Shown: positions 1 through 10,052, numbered from the stretch's first letter. The stretch is DNA of 58,367 bases from Bordetella parapertussis (GCA_945906815.1 CAMDRT010000029.1:1-58367), one strand, 5' to 3'. Made by a program: numbers and translations. Notes: a model not told the origin generated them from the sequence alone.

Positions 1-149
1 AGGGCACGGAAATGGTGATGCCTGGGGACAACATTTCGATCACGGTGACGTTGATTCAGCCGATCGCGATGGAAGAAGGACTGCGCTTTGCGATTCGCGA
101 AGGTGGCAGAACAGTCGGCGCCGGTGTCGTCGCTAAAGTGATCGAGTAA
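1..149 (+). CDS. tuf: Elongation factor Tu, C-terminal fragment (cut by window edge)
   Basis: The frame entering at base 3 reads as the last 48 residues of EF-Tu, the GTPase that delivers aminoacyl-tRNA to the ribosome. Visible are the domain III strands with the family hallmarks [22 protein letters not shown] and the final VAKVIE before TAA at 147–149. Only domain III lies in the window; the GTPase domain is outside. It sits 6 bp before rpsJ, the usual str–S10 junction in betaproteobacteria, so co-transcription with rpsJ is likely. Confidence 0.95.
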   Translation, partial: GTEMVMPGDNISITVTLIQPIAMEEGLRFAIREGGRTVGAGVVAKVIE

Positions 150-155
150 TTATCA

Positions 156-473
156 ATGGCCGCCTTGAAAAGTTCGAAAATACGTATCCGCCTGAAGGCG
201 TTTGACTACCGCTTGATAGACCAGTCGGCGCAGGAAATTGTGGATACTGCCAAGCGCACTGGTGCTGTGGTCAAAGGTCCAGTGCCGTTGCCGACGCGTA
301 AGGAACGTTACGATTTGCTACGTTCTCCGCACGTTAACAAAACGTCGCGCGATCAGATGGAGATACGCACGCATTTGCGCTTGATGGACATTATTGACCC
401 GACGGACAAAACAGTAGACGCGCTGATGAAGCTCGATTTGCCTGCCGGTGTGGACGTAGAGATTAAGTTATAA
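156..473 (+). CDS. rpsJ: 30S ribosomal protein S10
   Basis: A 105-residue protein matching S10, the small-subunit protein that also serves as NusE in transcription antitermination. Conserved segments are [14 protein letters not shown] near the N-terminus, [22 protein letters not shown] in the middle (the long loop entering the 30S head) and a C-terminus ending DVEIKL. Length is normal (103–105). It follows tuf by 6 bp and opens the S10 cluster; a 137-bp AT-richer gap separates it from rplC. The first two residues (MAALKSS) are slightly longer than the E. coli form. Confidence 0.97.
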   Translation: MAALKSSKIRIRLKAFDYRLIDQSAQEIVDTAKRTGAVVKGPVPLPTRKERYDLLRSPHVNKTSRDQMEIRTHLRLMDIIDPTDKTVDALMKLDLPAGVDVEIKL

Positions 474-610
474 GTTTTAGTGTTAAGGGTTGAATGTTGG
501 GTTTTTGGTGTTGCGAGGTTTAACGCCGCACGACAAATCAAACACGCATTACTGGTGTAATAAACGTCCGTCAATTGTAACGGACTCCTTTTAAAAAAGG
601 TAAATAAATC

Positions 611-1315
611 ATGAACTTAGGACTTGTTGGCCGTAAGGTCGGCATGACCCGCGTTTTCACCGACGATGGCGATGCCATCCCGGTGACCGTAGTGGATGTG
701 TCGAATAATCGCGTCACCCAACTCAAGACTCCAGAAACCGACGGTTACGCCGGTGTGCAAGTGACTTTCGGCAAACGTCGGGCGAGCCGCGTAGTGAAGG
801 CTGCGGCGGGACATTTTGCTAAGGCGGGTGTTGAGGCGGGGCATACGCTGCGCGAATTTCGTGTTGCTCCGGACAAACTCGGTGAACTCAAGGTCGGTGG
901 TGTCGTCGGTGCCAATCTGTTCCAGGCTGGGCAGATGGTAGACGTGACCGGCATTTCGCAGGGCAAAGGATTTCAGGGTGTAATCAAGCGCCACAATTTC
1001 TCATCCAATCGCGCGAGTCACGGAAATTCTCGTTCACACAACAGCCCTGGCTCGATTGGTATGGCGCAAGACCCGGGCCGCGTGTTTCCCGGCAAAAAAA
1101 TGGCCGGACACATGGGCGCGGTGAAGCGCACCGCGCAAAGCCTGCAAATCGTGCGTATTGATGAAGCGCGACAATTGCTGCTGATCCGCGGTGCGGTACC
1201 CGGATCACGTGGTGGCGATGTCGTGGTGCTTCCCGCCAAGCGTATTAAGCGCGTTGTCACCAAGCCGGTGGCTGCCAAGGCTGGTGCCAGCGCTGCTGCT
1301 GGTTCCAGGAAGTAA
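611..1315 (+). CDS. rplC: 50S ribosomal protein L3
   Basis: A 234-residue protein with the L3 signatures: N-terminal [18 protein letters not shown], then [13 protein letters not shown] and [34 protein letters not shown], the extended loop that reaches the peptidyl-transferase centre. A glutamine (in MAQDPG) is present near the position that PrmB methylates in E. coli. The last 25 residues are an Ala/Lys-rich tail, longer than in E. coli (209 aa). An AAAAAGG Shine-Dalgarno-like stretch precedes the ATG. L3 initiates 50S assembly. Confidence 0.97.
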   Translation: MNLGLVGRKVGMTRVFTDDGDAIPVTVVDVSNNRVTQLKTPETDGYAGVQVTFGKRRASRVVKAAAGHFAKAGVEAGHTLREFRVAPDKLGELKVGGVVGANLFQAGQMVDVTGISQGKGFQGVIKRHNFSSNRASHGNSRSHNSPGSIGMAQDPGRVFPGKKMAGHMGAVKRTAQSLQIVRIDEARQLLLIRGAVPGSRGGDVVVLPAKRIKRVVTKPVAAKAGASAAAGSRK

Positions 1316-1329
1316 GGGCGGAATAAATA

Positions 1330-1950
1330 ATGGAACTCAATCTGATAAACGACCAGGGCCAGGCAACGGCGAAAGTCTCCGCTTCTGACGCCACCTTTGG
1401 GCGTGAATTTAACGAAGCGCTGGTGCATCAACTGGTGACCTCGTATCTTGCCAATGGACGCAGCGGCACTCGCGCGCAAAAAGATCGCGGAGAAGTGCGC
1501 CACTCCACCAAAAAACCGTTCCGTCAAAAAGGGACAGGTCGTGCGCGTGCGGGCATGACCTCCAGCCCTCTGTGGCGCGGTGGTGGTCGGATTTTCCCTA
1601 ATCGTCCGGACGAAAATTTCAGTCAAAAGCTGAATCGTAAAATGTACCGTGCGGGTGTGTGTGCTATTTTGTCGCAGCTCGCGCGTGAAGAGCGGTTGGT
1701 GGTGGTGGATAGCTTCACCCTCAGCGCACCCAAAACTAAGCTACTGGTGCAAAAGTTAAAAGACATGGGCCTTGATGATGTGTTGATAATTACCGACACG
1801 CTCGATGACAATTTGCGTTTGTCGTCGCGCAATCTGCACTACGTCAGCGTGGCCTCGGCCAGCGAAACCGATCCGGTGACCCTGATCCGTCACCAAAAAG
1901 TCGTGGTGACCAAGAGCGCGGTCGCCAAGATCGAGGAGATGCTGGCATGA
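1330..1950 (+). CDS. rplD: 50S ribosomal protein L4
   Basis: A 206-residue L4 homologue with the typical [12 protein letters not shown] helix, the internal loop [30 protein letters not shown] (which lines the exit tunnel) and the globular C-terminal part ending KIEEMLA. L4 of enteric bacteria also represses the S10 operon by acting on its leader; no such leader is visible here because the cluster follows tuf directly. The stop overlaps the rplW start by 4 bp (ATGA), implying translational coupling. Confidence 0.97.
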   Translation: MELNLINDQGQATAKVSASDATFGREFNEALVHQLVTSYLANGRSGTRAQKDRGEVRHSTKKPFRQKGTGRARAGMTSSPLWRGGGRIFPNRPDENFSQKLNRKMYRAGVCAILSQLAREERLVVVDSFTLSAPKTKLLVQKLKDMGLDDVLIITDTLDDNLRLSSRNLHYVSVASASETDPVTLIRHQKVVVTKSAVAKIEEMLA

Positions 1951-2288
1951 AAGCATACAGCCCGGAAAGACTGACCCAGGTATTGCTCGCGCCGGTGGTA
2001 TCGGAAAAGAGCACCTTCGTCGGTGAAAAGAATAATCAATTTGTGTTTCGTGTGGCGCCCGACGCGACCAAGCCTGAAGTCAAGGCCGCAGTCGAGTTAC
2101 TGTTCAGCCCGAAGGACGGGAAATTGGACGTCGAGGGCGTGCGCATAGTCAACGTCAAGGGTAAGGAAAAGCGTATGGGCAAGTTTGCCGGTCGCCGTAG
2201 CGGATGGAAAAAGGCGTATGTGACTCTGGGCAAGGACAAGGACGGCAAGAACCAGGATATCAACTTTGCCGCAGGGGAGAACAAGTAA
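1947..2288 (+). CDS. rplW: 50S ribosomal protein L23
   Basis: 113 residues, starting [22 protein letters not shown], the family hallmark with the VSEKS turn, followed by [20 protein letters not shown] and the [24 protein letters not shown] loop. L23 binds 23S rRNA at the tunnel exit and is the docking site for SRP and trigger factor. The tail after ITL-like strand is somewhat longer ([16 protein letters not shown]) than the usual ~100-residue form. It overlaps rplD by 4 bp and rplB by 1 bp. Confidence 0.96.
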   Translation: MKAYSPERLTQVLLAPVVSEKSTFVGEKNNQFVFRVAPDATKPEVKAAVELLFSPKDGKLDVEGVRIVNVKGKEKRMGKFAGRRSGWKKAYVTLGKDKDGKNQDINFAAGENK

Positions 2289-3121
2289 TGCTGGTCAAAG
2301 TAAAACCCACCTCTCCTGGCCGACGCGGACTGGTCAAAGTCGTAACGCCGGGACTGCACAAGGGAAAGCCGGTTACGGCGCTGCTCGACAGTCAGTCCAA
2401 AAAGGCGGGACGCAATCAGCATGGCCGCATCACCATGCGCCACCAAGGGGGCGGCCACAAGCAGCACTATCGCATGATTGACTTCCGCCGTAACAAGGAT
2501 GGCATCGTGGCGAAGGTCGAGCGTATCGAATACGACCCGAATCGCAGTGCGCATCTTGCGTTGTTGTGTTATGCAGACGGCGAGCGCCGTTACATCATTG
2601 CCACCAAAGGCCTGACGCCTGGCACGCAATTGGTGTCCGGTTCAGAGGCGCCAATCAAGCCGGGCAATGCGCTGCCGTTGCGCAATATCCCAGTGGGAAG
2701 CACGATATGTTGCGTGGAAATGCAGCCGGGAAAGGGGGCGCAATTGTCGCGCTCCGCTGGTACCTCCGTGCAGTTGCTGGCACGCGAAGGTGATTACGCG
2801 CAGTTGCGTTTGCGCTCTGGTGAAATTCGAAAAGTGCATGTGAATTGTCGTGCCACACTAGGCGAAGTGGGTAACGAGGAGCACTCGCTGGAGTCCATCG
2901 GCAAAGCCGGGCGTGTGCGCTGGCGCGGCGTGCGTCCGACGGTGCGCGGCGTGGCGATGAACCCGATCGACCATCCGCACGGCGGGGGCGAAGGCAGGAC
3001 CGCTGCCGCCCAGGCGCCGGTCAGCCCATGGGGGGTGATGTGCAAGGGCTACAAAACGCGCAAGGTCAAACGCACCAACAGCATGATAGTGCGCCGGCGT
3101 AATTCCAAAACCTCGGCGTAA
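2288..3121 (+). CDS. rplB: 50S ribosomal protein L2
   Basis: The start is the ATG at 2288, whose A is the last base of the rplW TAA; the frame stays open further upstream but homology begins at [13 protein letters not shown]. The 277 residues show [12 protein letters not shown], the SH3-like core, [19 protein letters not shown] (with the functionally essential His near the peptidyl-transferase centre) and a basic tail [13 protein letters not shown]2 is needed for subunit association and peptidyl transfer. Confidence 0.96.
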   Translation: MLVKVKPTSPGRRGLVKVVTPGLHKGKPVTALLDSQSKKAGRNQHGRITMRHQGGGHKQHYRMIDFRRNKDGIVAKVERIEYDPNRSAHLALLCYADGERRYIIATKGLTPGTQLVSGSEAPIKPGNALPLRNIPVGSTICCVEMQPGKGAQLSRSAGTSVQLLAREGDYAQLRLRSGEIRKVHVNCRATLGEVGNEEHSLESIGKAGRVRWRGVRPTVRGVAMNPIDHPHGGGEGRTAAAQAPVSPWGVMCKGYKTRKVKRTNSMIVRRRNSKTSA

Positions 3122-3147
3122 CAGGACTAAGGGATACAGGGGTACAT

Positions 3148-3459
3148 ATGGCACGTTCCATTAAAAAAGGCCCGTTCGTTGATCACCATCTGATGCATAA
3201 AGTGGAGGCGGCGCGCGCGGTATCGGACAAGCGCCCTATCAAAACCTGGTCGCGCCGTTCGACGGTGCTGCCGGATTTTGTTGGGCTCACCATTGCGGTG
3301 CATAACGGCAAGCAGCATATTCCGGTGTATATCACCGAGAACATGGTTGGGCACAAGCTGGGCGAGTTTTCGCACACACGCACGTTCAAAGGCCATTCCA
3401 AGGCCGGCGCGGCGACGGCGGACAAAAAGTCCGCCCCAACACCTTCCTCCGCCAAGTAA
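3148..3459 (+). CDS. rpsS: 30S ribosomal protein S19
   Basis: 103 residues beginning [19 protein letters not shown], with [41 protein letters not shown], the fold that pairs with S13 in the 30S head. The C-terminus is longer than the 92-residue E. coli protein: an Ala/Lys/Pro-rich tail ([17 protein letters not shown]). Located between rplB and rplV as usual. Confidence 0.96.
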   Translation: MARSIKKGPFVDHHLMHKVEAARAVSDKRPIKTWSRRSTVLPDFVGLTIAVHNGKQHIPVYITENMVGHKLGEFSHTRTFKGHSKAGAATADKKSAPTPSSAK

Positions 3460-3483
3460 GCGGCCGGGTAAACGGAGAGCACC

Positions 3484-3825
3484 ATGCAAACAACAGCAAA
3501 ATTGCGCGGCGTCAGACTGTCGGCCCAGAAGGGGCGGCTGGTGGCTGATTTAGTTCGCGGGCAGGCGGTGGAGAGTGCGCTCAACATTCTCCAGTTCTCG
3601 CCCAAAAAAGGCGCCACCATTATTCGTAAAGTTCTCGAGTCGGCGATCGCCAATGCCGAGCACAATGATGGCGCGGACATCGACGAATTGAAAATCACCA
3701 GCATCTTTGTTGAAAAAGGTCCGGTGCTCAAGCGCTTTCATGCGCGTGCCAAGGGTCGCGGCGTGCGGGTGCTCAAGCACTCCTGCCATATTTTTCTGAC
3801 GGTCGGCGACGGAAGGAATTCGTAA
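3484..3825 (+). CDS. rplV: 50S ribosomal protein L22
   Basis: 113 residues: [55 protein letters not shown] and the tunnel-lining beta hairpin [21 protein letters not shown]. The conserved hairpin is where macrolide-resistance changes occur in other bacteria. The terminal TAA shares its last base with the rpsC ATG (3825), so the two genes are coupled. A cysteine (SCHI) replaces the common T/S at the hairpin end. Confidence 0.96.
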   Translation: MQTTAKLRGVRLSAQKGRLVADLVRGQAVESALNILQFSPKKGATIIRKVLESAIANAEHNDGADIDELKITSIFVEKGPVLKRFHARAKGRGVRVLKHSCHIFLTVGDGRNS

Positions 3826-4562
3826 TGGGTCAAAAAATACATCCGACAGGATTTCGCCTTGCGGTTACACGTGATTGGTCGTCCCGCTGGTATGCGAACG
3901 ACCGAAATTTCCCCGGCATGCTGCTGGAGGATCTGAAGGTTCGTGATTACCTCAAGCAAAAATTGTCGCATGCGGCCGTGTCACGCGTCGTCATCGAACG
4001 GCCTGCGAAAAACGCGCGCATCACGATTTACAGTGCCCGTCCGGGCGTGGTGATCGGCAAGAAGGGCGAGGATATCGAGTCGTTGAAGTCGCAGTTGCAA
4101 AAAATGTTGCACGTGCCAGTACACGTCAACATCGAAGAAGTACGCAAGCCTGAACTCGATGCGCAACTGATCGCGGATTCCATTTCGCAGCAGTTACAGA
4201 AGCGCATTATGTTCCGCCGCGCGATGAAGCGCGCTATTACCAATGCCATGCGTCTGGGTGCTCAGGGCATCAAGATCATGAGTGCCGGACGCCTGAATGG
4301 GATTGAAATCGCGCGCACAGAATGGTATCGCGAAGGCCGTGTGCCGTTGCACACACTGCGCGCAGGAATCCAGTACGGCGTGGCGGAAGCCAAGACCACC
4401 TATGGCATCATCGGCATTAAGGTGTGGGTGTATGTGGGTGAAATGTTAGCCAAGAACGAACAGCCAGCGGCCGTTCCGGGCGGACCGTCCGATACCCCGC
4501 CGCCCGCGCGTAAGCCGCGCAGCAAGCCAGGAGTGAAACGTGTTACAGCCATCCAGACGTAA
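3825..4562 (+). CDS. rpsC: 30S ribosomal protein S3
   Basis: 245 residues with N-terminal [20 protein letters not shown], a KH type-2 domain with [13 protein letters not shown] (GxxG loop), and the C-terminal S3 domain [44 protein letters not shown]3 lines the mRNA entry tunnel and contributes helicase activity. The tail is Pro/Lys-rich. The final 23 bp overlap the rplP reading frame, so rplP translation probably depends on S3 translation. Confidence 0.96.
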   Translation: MGQKIHPTGFRLAVTRDWSSRWYANDRNFPGMLLEDLKVRDYLKQKLSHAAVSRVVIERPAKNARITIYSARPGVVIGKKGEDIESLKSQLQKMLHVPVHVNIEEVRKPELDAQLIADSISQQLQKRIMFRRAMKRAITNAMRLGAQGIKIMSAGRLNGIEIARTEWYREGRVPLHTLRAGIQYGVAEAKTTYGIIGIKVWVYVGEMLAKNEQPAAVPGGPSDTPPPARKPRSKPGVKRVTAIQT

Positions 4563-4956
4563 GTATCGTAAAGAACAAAAAGGGCGCAATAAAGGTATTG
4601 CGACCCGCGGCTCCAAGGTGAGCTTTGGAGACTTTGGACTGAAGGCCACGGGCAGAGGTCGCTTGACCGCACGCCAAATAGAGGCGGCGCGCCGTGCGAT
4701 GACGCGCCATATCAAGCGCGGCGGTAGAATCTGGATACGCATATTTCCTGACAAGCCGATCTCGCGTAAACCCGCCGAGGTGCGCATGGGTAACGGCAAG
4801 GGAAACCCGGAATACTGGGTCGCTGAAATTCAGCCGGGAAAAGTACTGTATGAAATGGACGGCGTAAACGAAGTGACCGCCAAGGAAGCCTTCCGGTTGG
4901 CTGCGGCTAAATTGCCGATAGCGACTACTTTTGTGCAGCGTCAGGTAGGAGGCTAA
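4540..4956 (+). CDS. rplP: 50S ribosomal protein L16 (GTG start inside rpsC)
   Basis: 138 residues. The start is GTG at 4540 because L16 proteins begin MLQP(S/K)[12 protein letters not shown]; a GGAG sits 7 nt upstream (4530–4533). Conserved segments: [60 protein letters not shown]16 organises the A site of the 50S subunit; the arginine hydroxylated by YcfD in E. coli lies in the PAEVRMG segment. The 23-bp overlap with rpsC is larger than the few bases common in this operon. Confidence 0.96.
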   Translation: MLQPSRRKYRKEQKGRNKGIATRGSKVSFGDFGLKATGRGRLTARQIEAARRAMTRHIKRGGRIWIRIFPDKPISRKPAEVRMGNGKGNPEYWVAEIQPGKVLYEMDGVNEVTAKEAFRLAAAKLPIATTFVQRQVGG

Positions 4957-4959
4957 GAC

Positions 4960-5160
4960 ATGAAAGCAAACGAATTGCGTGGCAAGTCTGTAGACGAACT
5001 GAAGCAGGAATTGCAATCGTTGCTGCGCGCGCAGTTTTCGCTGCGCATGCAAAAAGCGACGCAGCAACTTGCGAACACCAGTCAGATCGGAAAGACACGA
5101 CGCGACATATCCCGCGTTCGTACCGTGCTGACGCAAAAAGAAATGGGTAAAACAGCATGA
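4960..5160 (+). CDS. rpmC: 50S ribosomal protein L29
   Basis: A 66-residue alpha-helical protein starting [39 protein letters not shown], the two-helix L29 fold, ending in a basic helix [20 protein letters not shown]29 sits at the tunnel exit next to L23. It starts 3 bp after rplP and overlaps rpsQ by 4 bp (ATGA). Confidence 0.95.
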   Translation: MKANELRGKSVDELKQELQSLLRAQFSLRMQKATQQLANTSQIGKTRRDISRVRTVLTQKEMGKTA

Positions 5161-5432
5161 GTCATATCGGCAGCAAGAGCGCCAACAAGCGGAACCTTAC
5201 TGGCCGCGTGGTCAGTGACAAAATGGACAAAACCGTAACCGTTTTGGTTGAGCGGCGTGTCAAGCACGCGCTCTACGGAAAATTTCTAACCTTGTCGAAA
5301 AAGTATCACGCACACGACGAGAAAAACGAATTTCACGAGGGTGATACGGTCACAATCGAGGAATGCCGCCCGCTGTCCAAGACCAAGGCTTGGCGGGTTG
5401 TAAATTTGGTGGAAAAATCTAGAGCGGTTTAA
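5157..5432 (+). CDS. rpsQ: 30S ribosomal protein S17
   Basis: 91 residues with the OB-fold signatures [62 protein letters not shown]17 binds 16S rRNA early in 30S assembly. It is the last gene of the S10 group; the 268-bp gap that follows contains a promoter for the next (spc) group, as in E. coli where S10 and spc are separate operons. Confidence 0.96.
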   Translation: MSHIGSKSANKRNLTGRVVSDKMDKTVTVLVERRVKHALYGKFLTLSKKYHAHDEKNEFHEGDTVTIEECRPLSKTKAWRVVNLVEKSRAV

Positions 5433-5453
5433 TAATTAAAGTGCATTTGGGGT

Positions 5454-5481
5454 TTGCAAAAGGGTAATACGCAGTTATAAT
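5454..5481 (+). promoter_or_regulatory. sigma-70-type promoter of the spc group
   Basis: TTGCAA at 5454–5459 and a perfect TATAAT at 5476–5481 are separated by 16 bp. The predicted start near 5488 leaves a roughly 210-nt untranslated leader before rplN. The position is the classical S10/spc operon boundary. No tRNA or obvious Rho-independent terminator is seen in the 268-bp gap 5433–5700; the rest of the gap holds no ORF I can support. Confidence 0.7.
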
Positions 5482-5700
5482 CGAACGTCTTTGCATCCGC
5501 ATCCTGTTATTCAATTAGTGCTGTAGGGTAACAGCGGGTGTGGCGTATAAGCCCAAAATTGAAATGCGCGAATGCGTAATTGGGCGCCAATACTGATCTG
5601 ATGCTTTGGGAAAGTTCCGATGATCCCGCTGCCGGATCAAGTTGGGGAAAGCGCAGGGTGTATTAATGCGCCAGCGTGATAATGAAGCGAGAAGCTAAAC

Positions 5701-6069
5701 ATGATTCAGATGCAATCGGTATTGGATGTTGCTGACAACACGGGCGCTCGTGCCGTAATGTGCATAAAAGTGCTTGGGGGATCCAAGCGGCGATATGCAG
5801 GCATTGGCGATGTGATCAAGGTCAGCATCAAGGATGCCGCACCGCGTGGGCGCGTCAAGAAAGGCGAGGTGTATGACGCGGTGGTGGTGCGTACGGCCAA
5901 AGGCGTGCGCCGCTCGGATGGTTCGCTGGTGAAGTTCGACGCTAACGCAGCGGTCTTACTCAATGCCAAATTAGAGCCCATAGGCACGCGCATATTTGGG
6001 CCGGTGACGCGTGAGTTGCGTACCGAGAAGTTCATGAAAATTGTTTCACTCGCCCCGGAAGTCATTTAA
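5701..6069 (+). CDS. rplN: 50S ribosomal protein L14
   Basis: 122 residues starting [37 protein letters not shown], the L14 signature, followed by [27 protein letters not shown] and ending [11 protein letters not shown]. Length is exactly that of the family. L14 forms intersubunit bridges and is the binding site of the silencing factor RsfS. First gene of the spc group. Confidence 0.97.
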   Translation: MIQMQSVLDVADNTGARAVMCIKVLGGSKRRYAGIGDVIKVSIKDAAPRGRVKKGEVYDAVVVRTAKGVRRSDGSLVKFDANAAVLLNAKLEPIGTRIFGPVTRELRTEKFMKIVSLAPEVI

Positions 6070-6079
6070 GGAGCGTGGC

Positions 6080-6406
6080 ATGAAAAAGATTAGAAAAGGC
6101 GACGACGTAATCGTCATCACTGGTCGCGACAAGGGTAAGCGTGGCACGGTGCTGAAGCTGGTTTCCGATAGTCACGTGCTGGTTGAGGGTGCGAATAAGG
6201 TCAAAAAGCATGAGCGCCCAAATCCTATGAAAAATACCCAGGGCGGCATTATAGACAAGGAAATGCCGCTTCCGATATCGAATGTGGCATTGTTTAACCC
6301 GGCGACGAAAAAGGCCGACCGCGTAGGCATCAGGGAAATTGAAGGTGCTGGTGGCACGAAGCGCGTGCGCTATTTCAAGTCTAATGGCGAAGTCATTGAC
6401 GTATGA
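6080..6406 (+). CDS. rplX: 50S ribosomal protein L24
   Basis: Start at ATG 6080 ([22 protein letters not shown]) with GGAGCG upstream; the open frame reaches back to 6041 but the KOW domain begins here. 108 residues: KOW motif [18 protein letters not shown], then [23 protein letters not shown] and the C-terminal strand [17 protein letters not shown]24 is an assembly initiator of the 50S subunit. Overlaps rplE by 4 bp (ATGA). Confidence 0.96.
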   Translation: MKKIRKGDDVIVITGRDKGKRGTVLKLVSDSHVLVEGANKVKKHERPNPMKNTQGGIIDKEMPLPISNVALFNPATKKADRVGIREIEGAGGTKRVRYFKSNGEVIDV

Positions 6407-7086
6407 GCGAACAGAAAGAACAAAAGAAGTCCAAGCCCGCGCGCGAACCGCGTGAACCCAAGGGTAAGGCAGCGGCCAAAGATGCGGCTGTGGCTGGTGG
6501 CGAAAAGTCCGCTGGCAAGAAGTCGGCGCTTGCCAAGCCGGTGGGGCCGGCTCGCCTTCAGGCCTACTACCGCGATACGGTGGTCAAGGGCCTGACCGAG
6601 AAATTTGCCTACAAATCCGCGATGCAGGTGCCGCGTATCGACAAGATCGTGCTCAATATGGGCGTGGGCGAGGCGGTTGCGGACAAAAAGATCATGGATA
6701 ACGCGGTGGCCGATATGACTAAAATCGCCGGCCAGAAGCCGCTGGTGACCAAGTCGCGCAAGGCCATTGCCTCGTTCAAGATCCGCGAAAATTATCCGGT
6801 GGGCTGCAAGGTGACCTTGCGCGGGGCGCGTATGTATGATTTTCTGGATCGGTTGGTCAACGTGGCGATGCCGCGTATCCGGGACTTCCGCGGGATCTCC
6901 GCGCGCAGCTTTGACGGCATGGGAAATTACAACATGGGCGTCAAGGAGCAAATTATTTTCCCCGAGATAGAGTACGACAAGATTGACGCTATCCGCGGCA
7001 TGAACATCACTATTTCGACCACGGCCAAAACGGACGACGAAGCAAGAGCACTACTGGCCGCGTTCAAATTTCCGTTCAGGAACTGA
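6403..7086 (+). CDS. rplE: 50S ribosomal protein L5 with N-terminal extension
   Basis: 227 residues against about 179 for the family. Residues 50–227 are an ordinary L5: [44 protein letters not shown], the 5S-rRNA-contact loop and [23 protein letters not shown]. Residues 1–49 are an extra low-complexity segment rich in Lys, Ala, Glu and Pro. The ATGA overlap with rplX favours the long form; a GTG at 6541 would give a 181-residue protein starting almost exactly where other L5 proteins start, but no clear Shine-Dalgarno precedes it. Confidence 0.95.
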   Translation: MSEQKEQKKSKPAREPREPKGKAAAKDAAVAGGEKSAGKKSALAKPVGPARLQAYYRDTVVKGLTEKFAYKSAMQVPRIDKIVLNMGVGEAVADKKIMDNAVADMTKIAGQKPLVTKSRKAIASFKIRENYPVGCKVTLRGARMYDFLDRLVNVAMPRIRDFRGISARSFDGMGNYNMGVKEQIIFPEIEYDKIDAIRGMNITISTTAKTDDEARALLAAFKFPFRN

Positions 7087-7094
7087 GGAATTTC

Positions 7095-7400
7095 ATGGCA
7101 AAACAGTCAGTGATTAACCGCAATGAGCAGCGCAAGGAAACGGTGAAAAAATTTGCCGCCAAGCGCAAGGCGCTCCGCGATGCGGCGAACAATCAATCGG
7201 TGTCGCCGGAAGATCGTTACGAAGCGCGTCTTAAGTTGCAAAAATTACCGCGTAATGCAAGTCCAGTGCGTCTGCGCAATCGTTGCGCGTTGACGGGCCG
7301 GCCGCGCGGGGTCTATCGCAAGTTCGGTTTGGCGCGTGGCAAGCTGCGTGACATAGCCATGCGCGGAGAAATCCCCGGCATTATCAAGGCAAGCTGGTAA
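7095..7400 (+). CDS. rpsN: 30S ribosomal protein S14
   Basis: 101 residues, the long zinc-free form of S14 (no CxxC pairs): [24 protein letters not shown], then [46 protein letters not shown] and the final KASW. Normal length for proteobacteria. It lies between rplE and rpsH as in E. coli. An 88-bp gap follows before rpsH. Confidence 0.97.
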   Translation: MAKQSVINRNEQRKETVKKFAAKRKALRDAANNQSVSPEDRYEARLKLQKLPRNASPVRLRNRCALTGRPRGVYRKFGLARGKLRDIAMRGEIPGIIKASW

Positions 7401-7488
7401 CGGCGAAGCGAGAAGTGTTAATCATGGGTAGTGAGTTGAGCATCCTGAGCGTAGCGAGTCTATACGCCGGGAAGCGGGAGAACATTGC

Positions 7489-7884
7489 ATGAGTATGAGT
7501 GATCCGGTCGCTGATATGCTGACGCGCATTCGCAATGCGCAGCAGTCGGAAAAACAATCGGTAGCGGTGCCGGCGAGCAAGCTGAAGGCGGCCATTGCCA
7601 AAGTGCTCAAGGACGAGGGTTACATTGAGGATTTCGCCGTGCGCGATCAGGATGGTAAATCCCACCTCGACATCAGTCTTAAATATTACGCCGGGCGCCC
7701 GGTGATCGAAAAGATCGAGCGCGTGAGCCGACCCGGGCTGCGTATTTACCGGCCCAGTACGCAGATTCCGGTGGTCATGAATGGTCTTGGTGTGGCGATA
7801 GTATCGACCTCCAAGGGCGTCATGACCGACCGCAAGGCGCGCGGCATGGGCGTTGGAGGCGAAGTGCTGTGTATCGTGGCCTGA
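7489..7884 (+). CDS. rpsH: 30S ribosomal protein S8
   Basis: 131 residues: [90 protein letters not shown]8 binds helix 21 of 16S rRNA and represses the spc operon in E. coli; I did not identify an S8-like site here. The alternative start two codons later (ATGAGT) would make little difference. Confidence 0.97.
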   Translation: MSMSDPVADMLTRIRNAQQSEKQSVAVPASKLKAAIAKVLKDEGYIEDFAVRDQDGKSHLDISLKYYAGRPVIEKIERVSRPGLRIYRPSTQIPVVMNGLGVAIVSTSKGVMTDRKARGMGVGGEVLCIVA

Positions 7885-7902
7885 TGGAAGTGGAGTTCTA
7901 AC

Positions 7903-8436
7903 ATGTCCAGAGTTGCAAATGACCCGGTTTTTATCCCGGAAAAAGTGGATGTCACTCTCGATGCGGCCGAAATTACTGTCAAAGGGCCGCTAGGGGTATT
8001 GTCACAAAAATTGTTGCCGAGTGTGCAGGTGCAGCGGGTTGAGAATCGTATTGAGTTCAAGGTGAACGACAATTCAAACCTGGCGAATGCCATGTCGGGA
8101 ACTCTGCGAGCGTTGGTGTCGAATATGGTGGTAGGCGTCTCCAAGGGCTTTGAGAAGAAGTTATCCTTGGTGGGCGTTGGGTATCGCGCCCAGGCGCAGG
8201 GCGACAAAGTGAATCTGACTTTGGGATTTTCGCACCCGGTAGTACATCAATTGCCCATAGGCGTGAAGGCAGAAACGCCGACGCAGACCGAGATCATCAT
8301 CAAGGGTGCGGATCGTCAGCAGGTGGGGCAGGTCGCGGCAGATATACGTGCGTATCGTAGCCCTGAACCGTACAAGGGTAAGGGCGTGCGCTACCTCGGT
8401 GAGCGGATCGTGCTCAAGGAAACCAAAAAGAAGTAA
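7903..8436 (+). CDS. rplF: 50S ribosomal protein L6
   Basis: 177 residues, two tandem L6 domains. [33 protein letters not shown] opens domain 1; domain 2 holds [28 protein letters not shown] and the signature [18 protein letters not shown]6 lies near the GTPase-associated centre. Follows rpsH by 18 bp. Confidence 0.97.
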   Translation: MSRVANDPVFIPEKVDVTLDAAEITVKGPLGVLSQKLLPSVQVQRVENRIEFKVNDNSNLANAMSGTLRALVSNMVVGVSKGFEKKLSLVGVGYRAQAQGDKVNLTLGFSHPVVHQLPIGVKAETPTQTEIIIKGADRQQVGQVAADIRAYRSPEPYKGKGVRYLGERIVLKETKKK

Positions 8437-8457
8437 GCGCTAGGAGTCCAGTAAGCC

Positions 8458-8814
8458 ATGATAGAAAAGAAACAATCACGCATGCGGCGCGCGCGCCGTA
8501 CGCGCGCAAAAATCGCGGAGTTAAAAGCAGTTCGCCTGACCGTCAACCGTTCGAACGTGCATATCTATGCGCAAGTGATCGATGCCACGGGAGGAAAAGT
8601 TCTGGCCAGCGCGTCATCAGCGGAAAAGGGTGTGCGCGGAGAACTGAAAAATGGCGGCAACGTCAAGGCGGCGGCGTTCGTCGGCAGGTTGATTGCAGAA
8701 AAGGCGAAAAAGGCCGGTGTTGAGGCGGTAGCGTTCGACCGTTCGGGTTACCGTTTTCATGGCCGTGTCAAGGCGCTGGCAGAAGCTGCGCGTGAAGCCG
8801 GACTTAAGTTCTAG
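8458..8814 (+). CDS. rplR: 50S ribosomal protein L18
   Basis: 118 residues: basic N-terminus [39 protein letters not shown], then the Ala-rich core [50 protein letters not shown]18 carries 5S rRNA together with L5 and L25. Length and position normal. Confidence 0.96.
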   Translation: MIEKKQSRMRRARRTRAKIAELKAVRLTVNRSNVHIYAQVIDATGGKVLASASSAEKGVRGELKNGGNVKAAAFVGRLIAEKAKKAGVEAVAFDRSGYRFHGRVKALAEAAREAGLKF

Positions 8815-8835
8815 GATCAGGACCAGGAAATAGCC

Positions 8836-9363
8836 ATGGCGAAAATGCAAGCATCCAAAATGCAGACCGGCAACGAAGAGCGTGGCGACGGTCTGCGCGA
8901 AAAAATGGTGGCCATCAATCGCGTGACCAAAGTGGTGAAAGGCGGCCGCATCATGGGTTTTGCCGCACTGACTGTGGTGGGCGATGGTGACGGCAGTATT
9001 GGCATGGGTAAGGGTAAGTCGCGCGAAGTGCCGGTGGCGGTGCAAAAGGCGATGGAGGAAGCGCGCCGCAAAATGGTCAAAGTGCAATTGAAAAATGGCA
9101 CGCTGCAACACACGGTGATAGGCCGTCATGGTGCCGCCAAAGTGTACATGCAGCCCGCGTCTGAGGGCACGGGCATCATCGCAGGCGGCCCGGTGCGTGC
9201 GGTGCTGGAAGTTATGGGCGTGACCAACATTTTGGCGAAGTGCCAGGGATCGACCAACCCCTACAATGTGGTGCGCGCAACCATTAATGGGCTGACGGCT
9301 ATGAATACGCCGTCCGAGATTGCTGCGAAGCGCGGCAAGTCCGTAGAACAAATAACAGGGTAA
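8836..9363 (+). CDS. rpsE: 30S ribosomal protein S5
   Basis: 175 residues. The dsRBD-like N-terminal domain shows [47 protein letters not shown]; the C-terminal domain has [41 protein letters not shown]5 is involved in decoding fidelity and mRNA unwinding; the loop around KVVKGGR is where spectinomycin-resistance changes occur in other species. The wild-type-looking residues are present. Confidence 0.97.
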   Translation: MAKMQASKMQTGNEERGDGLREKMVAINRVTKVVKGGRIMGFAALTVVGDGDGSIGMGKGKSREVPVAVQKAMEEARRKMVKVQLKNGTLQHTVIGRHGAAKVYMQPASEGTGIIAGGPVRAVLEVMGVTNILAKCQGSTNPYNVVRATINGLTAMNTPSEIAAKRGKSVEQITG

Positions 9364-9375
9364 CTCGGGGCAATT

Positions 9376-9558
9376 ATGGCGGACGCCAAAAAAATAAAGG
9401 TAACGCTGGTCAGAAGCATGATTGGCACCAAAGGCGAACACAGGATGTGTGTGCGCGGTCTGGGCTTACGCCGTATCAACCACACCGTTGAAGTGATTGA
9501 CACACCTGCCAATCGCGGCATGATCAACAAAGTGTCGTATCTGGTGAAGGTTAAGTAA
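9376..9558 (+). CDS. rpmD: 50S ribosomal protein L30
   Basis: 60 residues: [53 protein letters not shown], the ferredoxin-like L30 fold. Length is typical of bacterial L30 (about 60). Lies 12 bp after rpsE. Confidence 0.96.
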   Translation: MADAKKIKVTLVRSMIGTKGEHRMCVRGLGLRRINHTVEVIDTPANRGMINKVSYLVKVK

Positions 9559-9590
9559 GTGTTGGGGCTCAGCTAATTGAGGATGGTGTA

Positions 9591-10052
9591 ATGCGACTGA
9601 ATACGATTAAACCTGCCAGCGGATCCAAACACTCGCGTAAGCGTGTGGGACGTGGTACGGGATGCGGGCTGGGAAAAACGGCCGGCCGCGGCCACAAGGG
9701 GCAGAAGGCACGTGCCGGTGGCTTTCATAAAGTGGGCTTTGAGGGCGGCCAAATGCCGCTGCACCGCCGTCTGCCGAAGCGGGGCTTTCAGTCACCGTTG
9801 GCGGGAGACACGGTTGAAGTGCGTTTAGGAGATATCCAAAAGTTGAGCGCGGACACCATTGATCTAGCGTTGCTAAAAAAGGCCGGGTTGGCGCATCTGG
9901 GTGCGCGGCATGCAAAAGTAATACTCGCGGGAGCGATAGAGCGCAAAGTGACGTTGCAGGGTTTGCGGGTATCCAAAGGCGCGCGCTCGGCGATTGAAAA
10001 AGCGGGTGGCAGCGTGATTGAGCCGACCGCAGCAGTGGCAGCACAAGCGTAA
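9591..10052 (+). CDS. rplO: 50S ribosomal protein L15
   Basis: 153 residues: [44 protein letters not shown], the glycine/arginine-rich N-terminal extension that threads into 23S rRNA, then [15 protein letters not shown] and the globular part [26 protein letters not shown]15 is a late-assembly protein. It precedes secY, the usual spc layout. Confidence 0.97.
   Translation: MRLNTIKPASGSKHSRKRVGRGTGCGLGKTAGRGHKGQKARAGGFHKVGFEGGQMPLHRRLPKRGFQSPLAGDTVEVRLGDIQKLSADTIDLALLKKAGLAHLGARHAKVILAGAIERKVTLQGLRVSKGARSAIEKAGGSVIEPTAAVAAQA

Noticed and set aside
5482..5700. Possible tRNA or riboswitch in the spc leader
   Set aside because: No cloverleaf or known riboswitch core could be recognised by eye; only a promoter is supported.
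7401..7488. Possible S8-type autoregulatory site before rpsH
   Set aside because: The gap has no recognisable helix-21-like structure; not supported by eye.
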